Shown: in pieces, positions 17,890 to 26,043 of the stretch
Layout of the letters: every line of letters begins with the position of its first letter
How positions within the stretch are numbered: position 1 is the first letter of the stretch
NCBI RefSeq assembly: GCF_013386765.1
Contig: NZ_JACARE010000023.1
Span: 116,660-180,659, forward strand
Direction of reading: 5' to 3'
Source of the DNA: Pseudomonas yamanorum
Lineage (GTDB): Bacteria > Pseudomonadota > Gammaproteobacteria > Pseudomonadales > Pseudomonadaceae
Length of the DNA stretch: 64,000 nt
Program-made: the position numbers and the translations under genes
Notes under the pieces: generated by a model
Told to the model about the DNA's origin: nothing
The model's database searches: none
The model's input: the letters and a program-made list of their open reading frames with translations, nothing else

Positions 17890-19424
17890 GACAGGCTCCC
17901 TTCAGGGGCGGTGTGGGGCGGCGTCGAAGCAGGGCGCGGTGTGGACGGCACCGGCACCCGGCTGGCGACGTAGTCCTTGAGGGCAAAGTGCCGGGTGACC
18001 TGCTTGAAACGCCAGGTCGAGCCGGGCCACAGCGTGGTGTTCTTGCCGGTGCGCGGGTCCAGGTACCAGCTCTTGCAGCCGCCGGTGGACCAGATGGTGC
18101 GCTGGAGTTTTTCCTGCAGCCTGGCGTTGTAGGCCAGTTCCACTGTCGGCTTGACGTCCACCGTGGCGATGCGATGGCGCTGCATCTGTTGCAGGGCGTC
18201 GAGGATGTAGGTGACCTGGGCCTCGATCATCAGGATCATCGAGTTATGCCCCAGCCCGGTGTTGGGCCCGACGATCAGGAACAGGTTCGGATAGCCTGGC
18301 ACCGTGGTGCCCAGGTAGGCGTGGGCGCCGTCTTGCCAGGTGTCCATCAGGTCGATGCCATGCCGGCCGATGATGCAGTTGCGGGGCAGGGGATCGGTGG
18401 CCTGGAAGCCGGTGCCGAAGATGATGCAATCGGCCGGGTGCTTGATGCCGTCGGCGGTGATCACCCCGTCGGCCTCGATGCGCTGCACGTTGTCGGTCAC
18501 CACCTGCACGTTGCTGCGCGACAGCGCCGGGTAGTAGTCGTTGGAGATCAGCACGCGCTTGCAGCCGATGGTGTAGTCCGGCGTCAGGGTCTTGCGCAGG
18601 GAAGGGCGGGCCACTTGTTTGTGCAGGTGGCGCACGGCGATTTTCTGCACCATTTTCATCAGGCCCGGGTGCCGGGCAAAGCCCACCACGCGGCCTTCCA
18701 GTGCCCAGTAGAACGCGCCGCGCATCAGGCGCTGGGTGAAGGGCAGGTGCTTGAACGCCCAACGTTCGACGCGTGAAATCGGCCGGTCGGGTTTGGGCAT
18801 GATCCACGGCGGGGTGCGCTGGAACAGGTCCAGATGGGCCACCTGCGGCGCGATCTGCGGCACGAACTGGATGGCACTGGCGCCGGTGCCGATCACCGCC
18901 ACGCGTTTGCCCTTCAACGAATACTCGTGGTCCCACTGCTGGGAGTGGAAGCGCTTGCCCTTGAAGCTGTCCAGGCCGGGAATGTCCGGCAGCGCCGGGC
19001 GCGACAGGCCGCCCATTCCCGATACCAGCACCCGCGCGCTGACCTGGCGGCCATTGCTGAAGGTCAGGCTCCAGTGCTGTTGCGCCTCATCAAACACGGC
19101 CTTCTCCAACCCCATGCCAAAGCGCAGGAACGGCGCCAGCTCGAAGCGTTGGGCGCACTGCTCCAGGTACGCGCGAATCTCCGCCTGGGGCGCGAATTGC
19201 CGCGTCCAGTGCGGGTTCGGTGCAAAGGAAAACGAATAGACATGGGATTGCACGTCGCAGGCGCAACCGGGGTAGTGGTTGTCCCGCCAGGTGCCGCCGA
19301 GGGAGTCGGCTTGCTCGGCAATAAAGAAGTCATTGAAGCCGGCTTCCTTGAGTTTGATCGCCATGCACAGCCCGGCAAATCCGGAACCGATGATGGCGAT
19401 GTCGACAGTGTCGTGGGCATTCAT
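17886..19424 (-). CDS. Type I Baeyer-Villiger flavin monooxygenase
   Basis: A 512-residue FAD/NADPH monooxygenase. FAD-binding GSGFAG is at residues 13-18; the NADPH-binding GTGASA is at 179-184; the fingerprint FxGxxxHxxxW(P/D) is F154-K-G156...H160...W164-D165. The 'HYPGCACDVQSHVYSFSF' segment is typical of type I enzymes. It inserts oxygen next to a ketone to give an ester or lactone. It leads a three-gene minus-strand operon and faces a divergent alpha/beta hydrolase, which resembles the alcohol dehydrogenase, monooxygenase and esterase set known from P. fluorescens ketone metabolism. AlmA-type long-chain alkane hydroxylation is an alternative role. Confidence 0.92.
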   Translation of the reverse strand: MNAHDTVDIAIIGSGFAGLCMAIKLKEAGFNDFFIAEQADSLGGTWRDNHYPGCACDVQSHVYSFSFAPNPHWTRQFAPQAEIRAYLEQCAQRFELAPFLRFGMGLEKAVFDEAQQHWSLTFSNGRQVSARVLVSGMGGLSRPALPDIPGLDSFKGKRFHSQQWDHEYSLKGKRVAVIGTGASAIQFVPQIAPQVAHLDLFQRTPPWIMPKPDRPISRVERWAFKHLPFTQRLMRGAFYWALEGRVVGFARHPGLMKMVQKIAVRHLHKQVARPSLRKTLTPDYTIGCKRVLISNDYYPALSRSNVQVVTDNVQRIEADGVITADGIKHPADCIIFGTGFQATDPLPRNCIIGRHGIDLMDTWQDGAHAYLGTTVPGYPNLFLIVGPNTGLGHNSMILMIEAQVTYILDALQQMQRHRIATVDVKPTVELAYNARLQEKLQRTIWSTGGCKSWYLDPRTGKNTTLWPGSTWRFKQVTRHFALKDYVASRVPVPSTPRPASTPPHTAPEGSLS

Positions 19425-19727
19425 AGGCTGTCCCTCGTGGGCTGATGGCGCCTGACGGGTTTCGACATCGGATGTGCTCCTTGTTTTTGTTTTGGCTTTT
19501 TAGATAGAACACCATTGCAAAGGAAAATTGAATTAATTATTTTAAAAAAGATTTTAAATAATCTACCTGAAAATATCGTCTAGGCTACGATCCAGTTCCT
19601 AATGTGCGACTTATCCGACGGACGAGGGCTTTTACGCACGCAGTCAAGGTCCAGGGTATGGACGATGCCGAGGTCCTGACCAATCCCGGTCAGGCCGCCG
19701 GCTGCAGGGATGCAGAGGAACCGAGCT
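19425..19727. promoter_or_regulatory. Divergent AT-rich regulatory region, monooxygenase / hydrolase
   Basis: This 303-base gap has a strongly AT-rich core (about 19497-19562, with GAATTAATTATTTTAAAAAA) in an otherwise GC-rich genome. It must hold promoters for both the minus-strand monooxygenase operon and the plus-strand hydrolase gene. Similar AT-rich cores lie before alkB and before the acyl-CoA dehydrogenase gene. No gene is seen. Confidence 0.5.
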
Positions 19728-20726
19728 ATGGCTGTCGAATGGTTTGTCGCTGCGGGCGTGTGTGTAGGGTTAAGCGTAGTGTTGTGGGGCTTCAGTGCCC
19801 GGATGACACGGCGTATAGAAGCCGCTGTTCCGATCAACGGGCGCTTCCTGGAGATCAACGGCGAGCGCTTTCATTATGTAGACGAGGGCAAGGGCCCGCC
19901 GCTGGTGATGATCCACGGGCTGATGGGCAGCAGTCGCAACCTGACGTATGCCTTGTCTGCCCGATTGCGCGAGCATTTTCGGGTGATCACCCTGGATCGT
20001 CCGGGGTCGGGTTATTCCACCCGGCATGCCGGCACCGCCGCCGACCTGCCTGGCCAGGCCCGGCAGGTCGCGAGTTTCATCAAGACGCTGGACCTGGAAA
20101 AGCCACTGGTGCTGGGCCACTCACTGGGCGGGGCGATTTCCCTGGCGCTGGCGCTGGACCATCCCCACGCGGTGTCCGGATTGATCCTGGTGGCGCCGCT
20201 CACTCATCCCCAGCGTATGTTGCCGCTGGTATTTATGTCATTGGCGATACGCCCCGGATGGTTGCGGCGCTTCATGTCCCACACCCTCACCATGCCCATC
20301 GGCCTGCTGACCAAAGGCTCGGTGGTCAAGGGTGTGTTCGCTCCCGACCCAGCCCCGGAAGACTTCGCCACGCGTGGCGGCGGCTTGCTGGGCATGCGGC
20401 CCGACAACTTCTACGCCGCCTCCACCGAGATCAACCTGGTCAACGATTTCCTGCCGGACATGGTTAAGCGCTACCCGCAGCTGACTTTGCCGATCGGGCT
20501 GATCTATGGCGCGCAGGACAAGGTGCTGGACTTCCGCAAACACGGCCAGGCCCTGGCCAGCCTGGTGCCGGGCCTGAAGCTGCAGTTGGTGGAAGGGCGC
20601 GGGCATATGTTGCCGATCACCGCCCCCGAGCGTGTCGCGGCGGTGGTGGAGCAGGTGGCCAGGCGCGTCCGGCCACCGGAGAGCGCCACGGTTTTGCATC
20701 CGCCGTTTGCGTTGGCGAGTAAATAA
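19728..20726 (+). CDS. Alpha/beta hydrolase (probable membrane-anchored esterase)
   Basis: A 332-residue alpha/beta hydrolase. A hydrophobic N-terminal segment (about residues 3-22) may anchor it in the inner membrane. The oxyanion/HG motif is in 'VMIHGLMGSS', the nucleophile elbow is GHSLGG, and the catalytic histidine is in 'EGRGHMLP'. The start at 19728 has AGAGGAA upstream; an ATG six codons earlier is possible. It faces the Baeyer-Villiger monooxygenase and could hydrolyse the esters that enzyme makes, releasing alcohol and fatty acid. That role is inferred from position. Confidence 0.9.
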   Translation: MAVEWFVAAGVCVGLSVVLWGFSARMTRRIEAAVPINGRFLEINGERFHYVDEGKGPPLVMIHGLMGSSRNLTYALSARLREHFRVITLDRPGSGYSTRHAGTAADLPGQARQVASFIKTLDLEKPLVLGHSLGGAISLALALDHPHAVSGLILVAPLTHPQRMLPLVFMSLAIRPGWLRRFMSHTLTMPIGLLTKGSVVKGVFAPDPAPEDFATRGGGLLGMRPDNFYAASTEINLVNDFLPDMVKRYPQLTLPIGLIYGAQDKVLDFRKHGQALASLVPGLKLQLVEGRGHMLPITAPERVAAVVEQVARRVRPPESATVLHPPFALASK

Positions 20727-21044
20727 TTGTGCGACTGAACACGCGGTTCTACGCCGTCAATGCTTGCCCTAGACGCCTGACCAATCGGCTGAAAAAGAGA
20801 CTGCCCGGTCACGCAAAAAAGGGTTCAAGAATTTAGTTGACGACCTAACGATTCCGCGCTATTTATTTAAAAAAATTATTTGAATGTCTAATTTGAAATA
20901 ATTTTTGAAATGCCTAAGAGCGAATAAAATAATGAAAAAAACGCCTTTTATCGCATGGTTGAATTCTCGGAGCAGTCATCGCTCCGTGTACCTGTCCAGT
21001 GTTGATTTTTTCTCCCTGCCTGCCTGCCTCGTGCGGAGGCTGCC
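20727..21044. promoter_or_regulatory. alkB upstream region with sigma70-like promoter in an AT-rich tract
   Basis: The 318-base leader contains TTGACG (20837-20842) and TATTTA (20860-20865) separated by 17 bases, a good sigma70-type promoter. Downstream to about 20945 the sequence is very AT-rich with repeated TTTGAA/TTTTTGAA words. Such tracts are usual targets of MvaT/MvaU-type silencers in Pseudomonas; no alkane regulator gene is next to it. No gene is seen in this stretch. Confidence 0.6.
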
Positions 21045-22325
21045 ATGAATCAGACCCTGGCTGCCCCGAACGTCTGGACCGACGGCAAACGCCACCTGTG
21101 GTGGCTCGGCATCATGCCCCTGGCAACCCCATTGCTCTCAGGCTCCCTGGCCATCACCACCGGTGTGCAACAGCTGTGGTGGGTTGGCGTACTGGTGATC
21201 TTCGGCCTGATCCCGCTGATCGACGGCCTGCTGGGTGAAGACGTCAGCAACCCGCCGGAATCCGCCGTCAGCAACCTCGAATCCCAAAGCTACTACCGCT
21301 GGATCGTCTACACCGGTGTGCTGTTTGTCATCTCCTCCGTGGTGATCACCGGGTGGCTGGCGGCAGGCGGCATCGACTGGATCATCAACGGCGGCCTGCT
21401 GCACGCCACCGCCACCCTGGACCCATCGAGCTGGCTGGCAAAGACCGCCGCATTCATCACGGCTCGCACCGAACTGCACGGCGAAGTCAGCTGGTTCACC
21501 TACCTGGGCATGGCGATGTCCACCGGCGCCGCCACCGGCATCGCCATCAACACCGCCCATGAACTGGGGCACAAACCGCGCCTGCTGGAAGTCGTCCTGG
21601 CCAAGATCACCCTGGCGCCGACCTTCTACGGGCACTTCTACACCGAACACAACCGTGGCCACCACGTGCGCGTCGCCACCCCGGAAGACCCGGCCAGCTC
21701 GCGGCTGGGGGAGAGCTTCTGGGCCTTCCTGCCACGCTCGGTGTGGTTCAGCGCCCGCTCGGCGTGGAACCTGGAGCGTGAACGCCTTCGCAAACTCGGC
21801 CTGCCGGCCTGGCACTGGAAGAACGGCGTACTCAGCGCCTGGATGTACAGCGTGGTGTTGTGGGGCGCGATGATTGCCTGGCTGGGGGCGGCAGTGATTC
21901 CGTTCCTGATCATCCAGGGCATCTACGGCTTCTCGCTGCTGGAAGTGGTGAACTACGTCGAACACTACGGTTTGAAGCGCCAGAAGTTGCCCAATGGTCG
22001 GTATGAACGTTGTTCACCCCGGCACTCGTGGAACAGCAACCGGATTGTCACCAACATCTTTCTGTTCCAACTGCAGCGTCATTCTGATCATCACGCCAAC
22101 CCAACCAGAAGTTATCAGTCCCTGCGTCATTTTGATGAGTCGCCGCAACTGCCCTACGGTTATGCCAGCATGATTGTCTGGGCCTATGTACCGTACTTGT
22201 GGCGACGACGCATGGACCATCGGGTACTTAATCATTATGCCGGGGACATTACCCTGACCAACCTTCAACCTTCACAGCGTTTGAAGTACCTGGAGAAATA
22301 CAGCAACACCACCAGTACCTTCTAA
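21045..22325 (+). CDS. alkB: Alkane 1-monooxygenase (membrane non-haem di-iron)
   Basis: A 426-residue integral membrane hydroxylase. The histidine boxes that hold the di-iron site are complete: HELGH (172-176), EHNRGHH (201-207) and LQRHSDHH (343-350), together with the AlkB-specific NYVEHYGL segment. Six transmembrane helices are apparent. It hydroxylates n-alkanes at the terminal carbon, using electrons from rubredoxin, which is not encoded nearby. It stands after an AT-rich promoter and before three PraB-like genes and a FadL-type channel, a compact alkane uptake and oxidation set. Confidence 0.96.
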   Translation: MNQTLAAPNVWTDGKRHLWWLGIMPLATPLLSGSLAITTGVQQLWWVGVLVIFGLIPLIDGLLGEDVSNPPESAVSNLESQSYYRWIVYTGVLFVISSVVITGWLAAGGIDWIINGGLLHATATLDPSSWLAKTAAFITARTELHGEVSWFTYLGMAMSTGAATGIAINTAHELGHKPRLLEVVLAKITLAPTFYGHFYTEHNRGHHVRVATPEDPASSRLGESFWAFLPRSVWFSARSAWNLERERLRKLGLPAWHWKNGVLSAWMYSVVLWGAMIAWLGAAVIPFLIIQGIYGFSLLEVVNYVEHYGLKRQKLPNGRYERCSPRHSWNSNRIVTNIFLFQLQRHSDHHANPTRSYQSLRHFDESPQLPYGYASMIVWAYVPYLWRRRMDHRVLNHYAGDITLTNLQPSQRLKYLEKYSNTTSTF

Positions 22326-22472
22326 CGAAAACAGTCAGTTGTAGGGCGTACTCGGGATCTGTGTATCGCGCAGGTTTTTATCGCCCCGGGATTATCGATT
22401 TCGAGTGCGACTTAGTTGCAAGAAAGTTTGTTTGACCCTAACAAAAATAAAATGAAGGGAAGGACGTACACC

Positions 22473-22967
22473 ATGCAAAACCCTGCCAAGTTCACCACGC
22501 ACATTGTATTGGCCGCCCTGGGCCTGATCGTTTACCACCAGGCCCAGGCTGCCCGTATCGAACCCGCCGGCAGTGCGTTTACTGCCCAGGGGCCCATCAG
22601 CTTTTCCAAGGGTGCGCTGATCAGCGCGGACTGCACCATCAAGGTCGCCGGCAAGGTGGCGGCGGATGGCTCGTCGGTGAATGTCGACAAAGTTGAATTC
22701 GACGGCGGCCTCAAGTGCAGCCGGGTAGAAGCGATCAACTTGCCGTGGGTATTGGTGGCTAAAGATACCAAGAGCGGTTCGATGTCGAAGATCGCCGTCG
22801 ATGTGCATGCCTTTGGGTTGGGCGGTAAGTGCGGACCTTCTACGGCAGACGGAACCTGGGATAACGCCACCGGCAAGTTGGAAGCTGCCAATGTGCCGAT
22901 CGGCGAAGACTGCAAAATTAAAGCGGTGTCGATCAAGATGCCGCCCAGTTTCAAAGTTGTTGAGTAA
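22473..22967 (+). CDS. PraB-like secreted protein, copy 1 (alkane oxidation activator type)
   Basis: A 164-residue small exported protein. The signal peptide ends at about residue 26 (HQAQA before ARIEPAG). The mature chain has four cysteines in the same order as the two following paralogues (ADCTIK, LKCSR, GKCGPS, EDCKIK) and the shared 'NLPWVLVA' segment. The start at 22473 has AAGGA eight bases upstream; an ATG seven codons earlier lacks one. P. aeruginosa PraA/PraB were described as extracellular activators of hexadecane oxidation; this family link is from memory. Position between alkB and fadL supports an alkane-related role. Confidence 0.82.
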   Translation: MQNPAKFTTHIVLAALGLIVYHQAQAARIEPAGSAFTAQGPISFSKGALISADCTIKVAGKVAADGSSVNVDKVEFDGGLKCSRVEAINLPWVLVAKDTKSGSMSKIAVDVHAFGLGGKCGPSTADGTWDNATGKLEAANVPIGEDCKIKAVSIKMPPSFKVVE

Positions 22968-23099
22968 CAGTTGGATGTTGTAGCGGTAATTGAATTGAAA
23001 TTTGGCTGGAAAGGGAAGTTCTGCAGATTCACCGTGACCTCTCGATCATGGCCATTACCCCTGGCGAAATGACTCGCCATAACATGTGAGGAAAAAATA

Positions 23100-23585
23100 A
23101 TGAAAAGCTTGAAAACCCTCGTTTGTGCAACTTCTTTCGCAGTGTGCTTCGGCGCAGCTTCCATGGCCAGCGCGGCTTCCATCTCCCCGGATGGTCCGTT
23201 CTCGACCAGCGCCGGCACCATCGTCGTGAAGTCGCCTTCGTCCTTCGGTGCCGCCGTGACCTGCGGCATCACCTTTACCGGCAACGTTAGCGGTGGCGTG
23301 GCCTCGATCAATGGCGCATCCCTGACCGGTGGCGGTCTGTGTGGCCTGCCAACGCTGACCAACCTGCCTTGGGTACTGACGGCTGCAACGGGTACCACCG
23401 GTAGCGTAACCAACGTCGGCTACAAGATCACCTCGATCCCGGCCACCAACTGCGGCCCAACCACCATCGCTGTGACCTGGACTCCAGGCAGCAAAACGCT
23501 TTCGGCAGCCAATCAGGCGCTCACCGGCAACTGCACCGTGGTTTCGCTGAGTGTTGTCGCCCCAACGCTGACCGTTAATCCGTAA
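23100..23585 (+). CDS. praB: PraB-like secreted protein, copy 2
   Basis: A 161-residue precursor with a clear signal peptide (cut after ASMASA, about residue 24). The mature protein begins ASISPDGPFSTSAGTIVVK and contains four cysteines (VTCGI, GLCGL, NCGPT, NCTV) that match copies 1 and 3, so two disulphides are likely. It ends with the repeated-family tail PTLTVNP. It is rich in Gly, Thr and Ser with no charged core, suggesting a secreted beta protein. GAGGAAAAAATA precedes the start. Best match of the three to PraB as I recall it; role in alkane access or surface hydrophobicity is inferred. Confidence 0.85.
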   Translation: MKSLKTLVCATSFAVCFGAASMASAASISPDGPFSTSAGTIVVKSPSSFGAAVTCGITFTGNVSGGVASINGASLTGGGLCGLPTLTNLPWVLTAATGTTGSVTNVGYKITSIPATNCGPTTIAVTWTPGSKTLSAANQALTGNCTVVSLSVVAPTLTVNP

Positions 23586-23622
23586 GCGGGACTCCGTAAA
23601 GGGCTGATCACCCCGTTGAAAG

Positions 23623-23673
23623 ACCGGTGCCTCGTGTGAGGCGCCGGTTGGGGAAACCACCGGCGGAGCCGGT
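23623..23673. promoter_or_regulatory. Tandem intercistronic hairpins between praB-like copies 2 and 3
   Basis: The first hairpin, 23623-23648, pairs ACCGGTGCCTC with GAGGCGCCGGT across a GTGT loop (one G-U). The second, 23659-23673, pairs ACCGGC with GCCGGT across GGA. Neither is followed by a T-tract, so attenuation or mRNA-end stabilisation is more likely than full termination. They would let copy 2 be made in excess over the downstream copy. Confidence 0.55.
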
Positions 23674-23707
23674 TGGATACGGTATTTATTGTCTGGGGAA
23701 CATGACA

Positions 23708-24211
23708 ATGCAAAGCCTTGTGAAAACAGCACTCCTGGGTTCGATGTTAGCGGCTCTGGGCGTTGCCTCATCCATGGCGGTCGCGGCGGGTTTCAGCCCG
23801 CCGGGTCCGTTTAGCGGAACCAATGGCAGTGTTGTGTTGAAGCTGCCATCGACGTTTCAAGCTCCGATGACCTGTGGTCTGAGCCTGTCGGGAACGATTG
23901 ATGCCAATGGCGTGGCGATCATCAGCAGTGCCGTGCCGGCAACCAACGGGCTCTGCCCCTTGCTTAAGGTAACCGGGCTGCCCTGGACCGTGAACCTGAG
24001 CAGTACGACGCAGGGAAGTCTGAATAACATCGGTTTTTCGATGGCCAAACTGGGAGTGCCCGGAGATTCAGTTTGTGGCCCAGTCAACGTTGTTGTCTCG
24101 TGGGACAACTCTACCCACGTGTTGAGCGCAACCAATCAAGCCATGAGTGGCTACTGCACTTTGGTGTCGTTGAACGCCACGCTGACCGGCTCGCTCACCA
24201 CCAATCCCTGA
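23708..24211 (+). CDS. PraB-like secreted protein, copy 3
   Basis: A 167-residue precursor. The signal peptide ends near residue 26 (SMAVA before AGFSPPGPFSG). It aligns by eye with copy 2 along its whole length: PPGPFSGTNGSVVLKLPSTF, four cysteines (MTCGL, GLCPL, VCGPV, YCTLV), a central LPWTV and the tail 'TLTGSLTTNP'. The start at 23708 has GGGGAA eight bases upstream; the ATG two codons earlier is too close to it. Likely function is as for its paralogues. The threefold copy number inside one locus is unusual. Confidence 0.83.
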   Translation: MQSLVKTALLGSMLAALGVASSMAVAAGFSPPGPFSGTNGSVVLKLPSTFQAPMTCGLSLSGTIDANGVAIISSAVPATNGLCPLLKVTGLPWTVNLSSTTQGSLNNIGFSMAKLGVPGDSVCGPVNVVVSWDNSTHVLSATNQAMSGYCTLVSLNATLTGSLTTNP

Positions 24212-24313
24212 ATACCGATACACCGTTCCAGGACAGGCGTTCTTTGAAAGACGTTCTGTGGTTACACGACCCACCGGCAGGGGCCGGGTGTAAATAATAA
24301 TAAGGAGTACCGC

Positions 24314-25759
24314 ATGAACAATAAGAAACAACACGCTCACACGTTACTGGGACTGGCCCTGTTGGGGGGCTTGATGACCACAGGGCAAGCGCAGGCGGGT
24401 GGGTTCTCCACACCGACCTTCGGCGCGCCAGGATGGGGTCGTGCGTTTGGTGGTGGTTCACTGTTCAAAAATGACCCCAGTGCGGCGTACAACAACCCGG
24501 CAGCCATGGCCTTTATCGATTCAACCATCGCGCAGCAGACCGTTGACTATGCTCGGGTCAAGATCAAATACACCGGCCAGGCCTATGACTACGCGGGCAA
24601 CCCGGTGACCAATACGCCCGTACTGGATGACCTGGGCAATACGGGCGACCCGGTCCTCAACACTAACAATGGCGGGCAAGGCGGTTTCACCGCTTGGCTG
24701 CCGACGGGCTTTCTGGTGATTCCCATGGGCGACCGTTTCGCCTTTGGTCTGAGCCAGGTCGTGCCACAGGGTATGAAAACCACCTGGAACGAAGACTCCA
24801 AACTGCGGGATTTCGCGGTCGATACCAAAATCGAGACCATCGGTCTGACGGGCTCCCTGTCGTTCAAGGTCAATGATCAGTTCTCGGTCGGTGGTGGTGC
24901 CATCGTCCAGCGCAGTCAAGGGTTCGTCAGCCAGAACATTGATTTGCTGGCCGCCGCGGATGTTTCTCCAGGACTTGGCGGCGCGGGGTTACCCACGGGG
25001 CTGGGGCATTCCTTGATGCGTGTGAAAGTCGATAACATCTCGGTGGGCTGGTTTGGTGGCGTGGTTTGGAAGCCGACGCTGCAAGACACACTTGGCTTGA
25101 ACTATCACGCCAAGATCAAAAACAAGATGACCGGCAAATACAACATCTACACAGATGCCGTCGGCCGTAACGCGATGACCAATCCGATCGGTCCAAACGG
25201 CGAAACCCTGGTTGAAATCGCCTACCCTGGTCTCAAGCTGTTCCCGGACGGTGCCCACGCCAGTACCCAACTGGATATCCCGGCTACCGCTTCGGTTGAC
25301 TGGGTTCACGAGTTCAACGACCGCTGGACGTTGGGGGTGAGTGCTACCTGGACTGAATGGTCTTCCTTCCAGGACCTGACGCTCAAGTCCCAAGGCACCA
25401 CCATTGTTGCCATTCCCTACAACTACAAAAACGCCTGGATGACCTCGATTGGCGGCGACTACAAAGCCACCGATGAACTCACCCTGCGCGCCGGTGTGGC
25501 TTACGACCAGACACCTACCCGCAACTCTACCCGGGACCCGCGAATCCCGGACGGTGACCGTTACTTCCTGGCATTTGGTGCTGGTTATGACATCAAGGCT
25601 GTTCCTGGCCTGTCGGTGGATGCCGCGTACTCGCACCAGTTCGTGCAGAAGGTCAACCTGAAGACCAAGAACGTTGATCGTCTCGGTGCGGCGCAGTTGG
25701 ACGGCGAGGCTGAATCCTCAGGGGATGTGGTCAGCTTGTCGGCAACCTATAAGTTCTAA
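24314..25759 (+). CDS. FadL-family outer membrane hydrophobic-compound transporter
   Basis: A 481-residue OMPP1/FadL/TodX-type channel. The signal peptide ends at TGQAQA (about 27). The mature N-terminus carries 'GGFSTPTFGAPGWGRAFGG' and the family's NNPAAM (NPA) motif in the hatch region, and the chain finishes 'VVSLSATYKF' with a terminal Phe. The protein would let alkanes or fatty acids enter the outer membrane laterally. AAGGAG lies just upstream of the start. It is downstream of the PraB-like genes and upstream of the beta-oxidation set, so it supplies substrate to AlkB and the acyl-CoA pathway. Confidence 0.9.
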   Translation: MNNKKQHAHTLLGLALLGGLMTTGQAQAGGFSTPTFGAPGWGRAFGGGSLFKNDPSAAYNNPAAMAFIDSTIAQQTVDYARVKIKYTGQAYDYAGNPVTNTPVLDDLGNTGDPVLNTNNGGQGGFTAWLPTGFLVIPMGDRFAFGLSQVVPQGMKTTWNEDSKLRDFAVDTKIETIGLTGSLSFKVNDQFSVGGGAIVQRSQGFVSQNIDLLAAADVSPGLGGAGLPTGLGHSLMRVKVDNISVGWFGGVVWKPTLQDTLGLNYHAKIKNKMTGKYNIYTDAVGRNAMTNPIGPNGETLVEIAYPGLKLFPDGAHASTQLDIPATASVDWVHEFNDRWTLGVSATWTEWSSFQDLTLKSQGTTIVAIPYNYKNAWMTSIGGDYKATDELTLRAGVAYDQTPTRNSTRDPRIPDGDRYFLAFGAGYDIKAVPGLSVDAAYSHQFVQKVNLKTKNVDRLGAAQLDGEAESSGDVVSLSATYKF

Positions 25760-26043
25760 GGTTGTCAACGGCAGTAGTGGAGAAGGGCAGCCAGCGCATC
25801 TTGCTGCCTTTCTTCAGGCTGTCGTCTATTGATGGGTCGCCCTGGCGACCGATTTCGATTCCTTCCACTTAACCTGCAAGGCTGGCTCCGTTCAGCCGTT
25901 GTTTTTTTCGTCCAAGCATTAAATAAAAATTTCAAAACAAAATTTGAATTTATCTTTTCAAGTTTGTAGTGTGGCTTTACGTCACAGGTCATTGCGACCT
26001 GCTTGCGCATCAGCCGTACCCTGAATTGAGTAGAGGTATCCCC
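25760..26043. promoter_or_regulatory. Intergenic region before the acyl-CoA dehydrogenase gene
   Basis: Just downstream of the FadL-type gene, GGTCGCC-CT-GGCGACC (25837-25852) forms a perfect seven-base hairpin without a T-tract. The stretch 25916-25962 is AT-rich (ATTAAATAAAAATTTC and similar) like the alkB leader and probably carries the promoter of the fadE-to-fadD run. AGAGGT lies before the start at 26044. No gene is seen. Confidence 0.45.
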
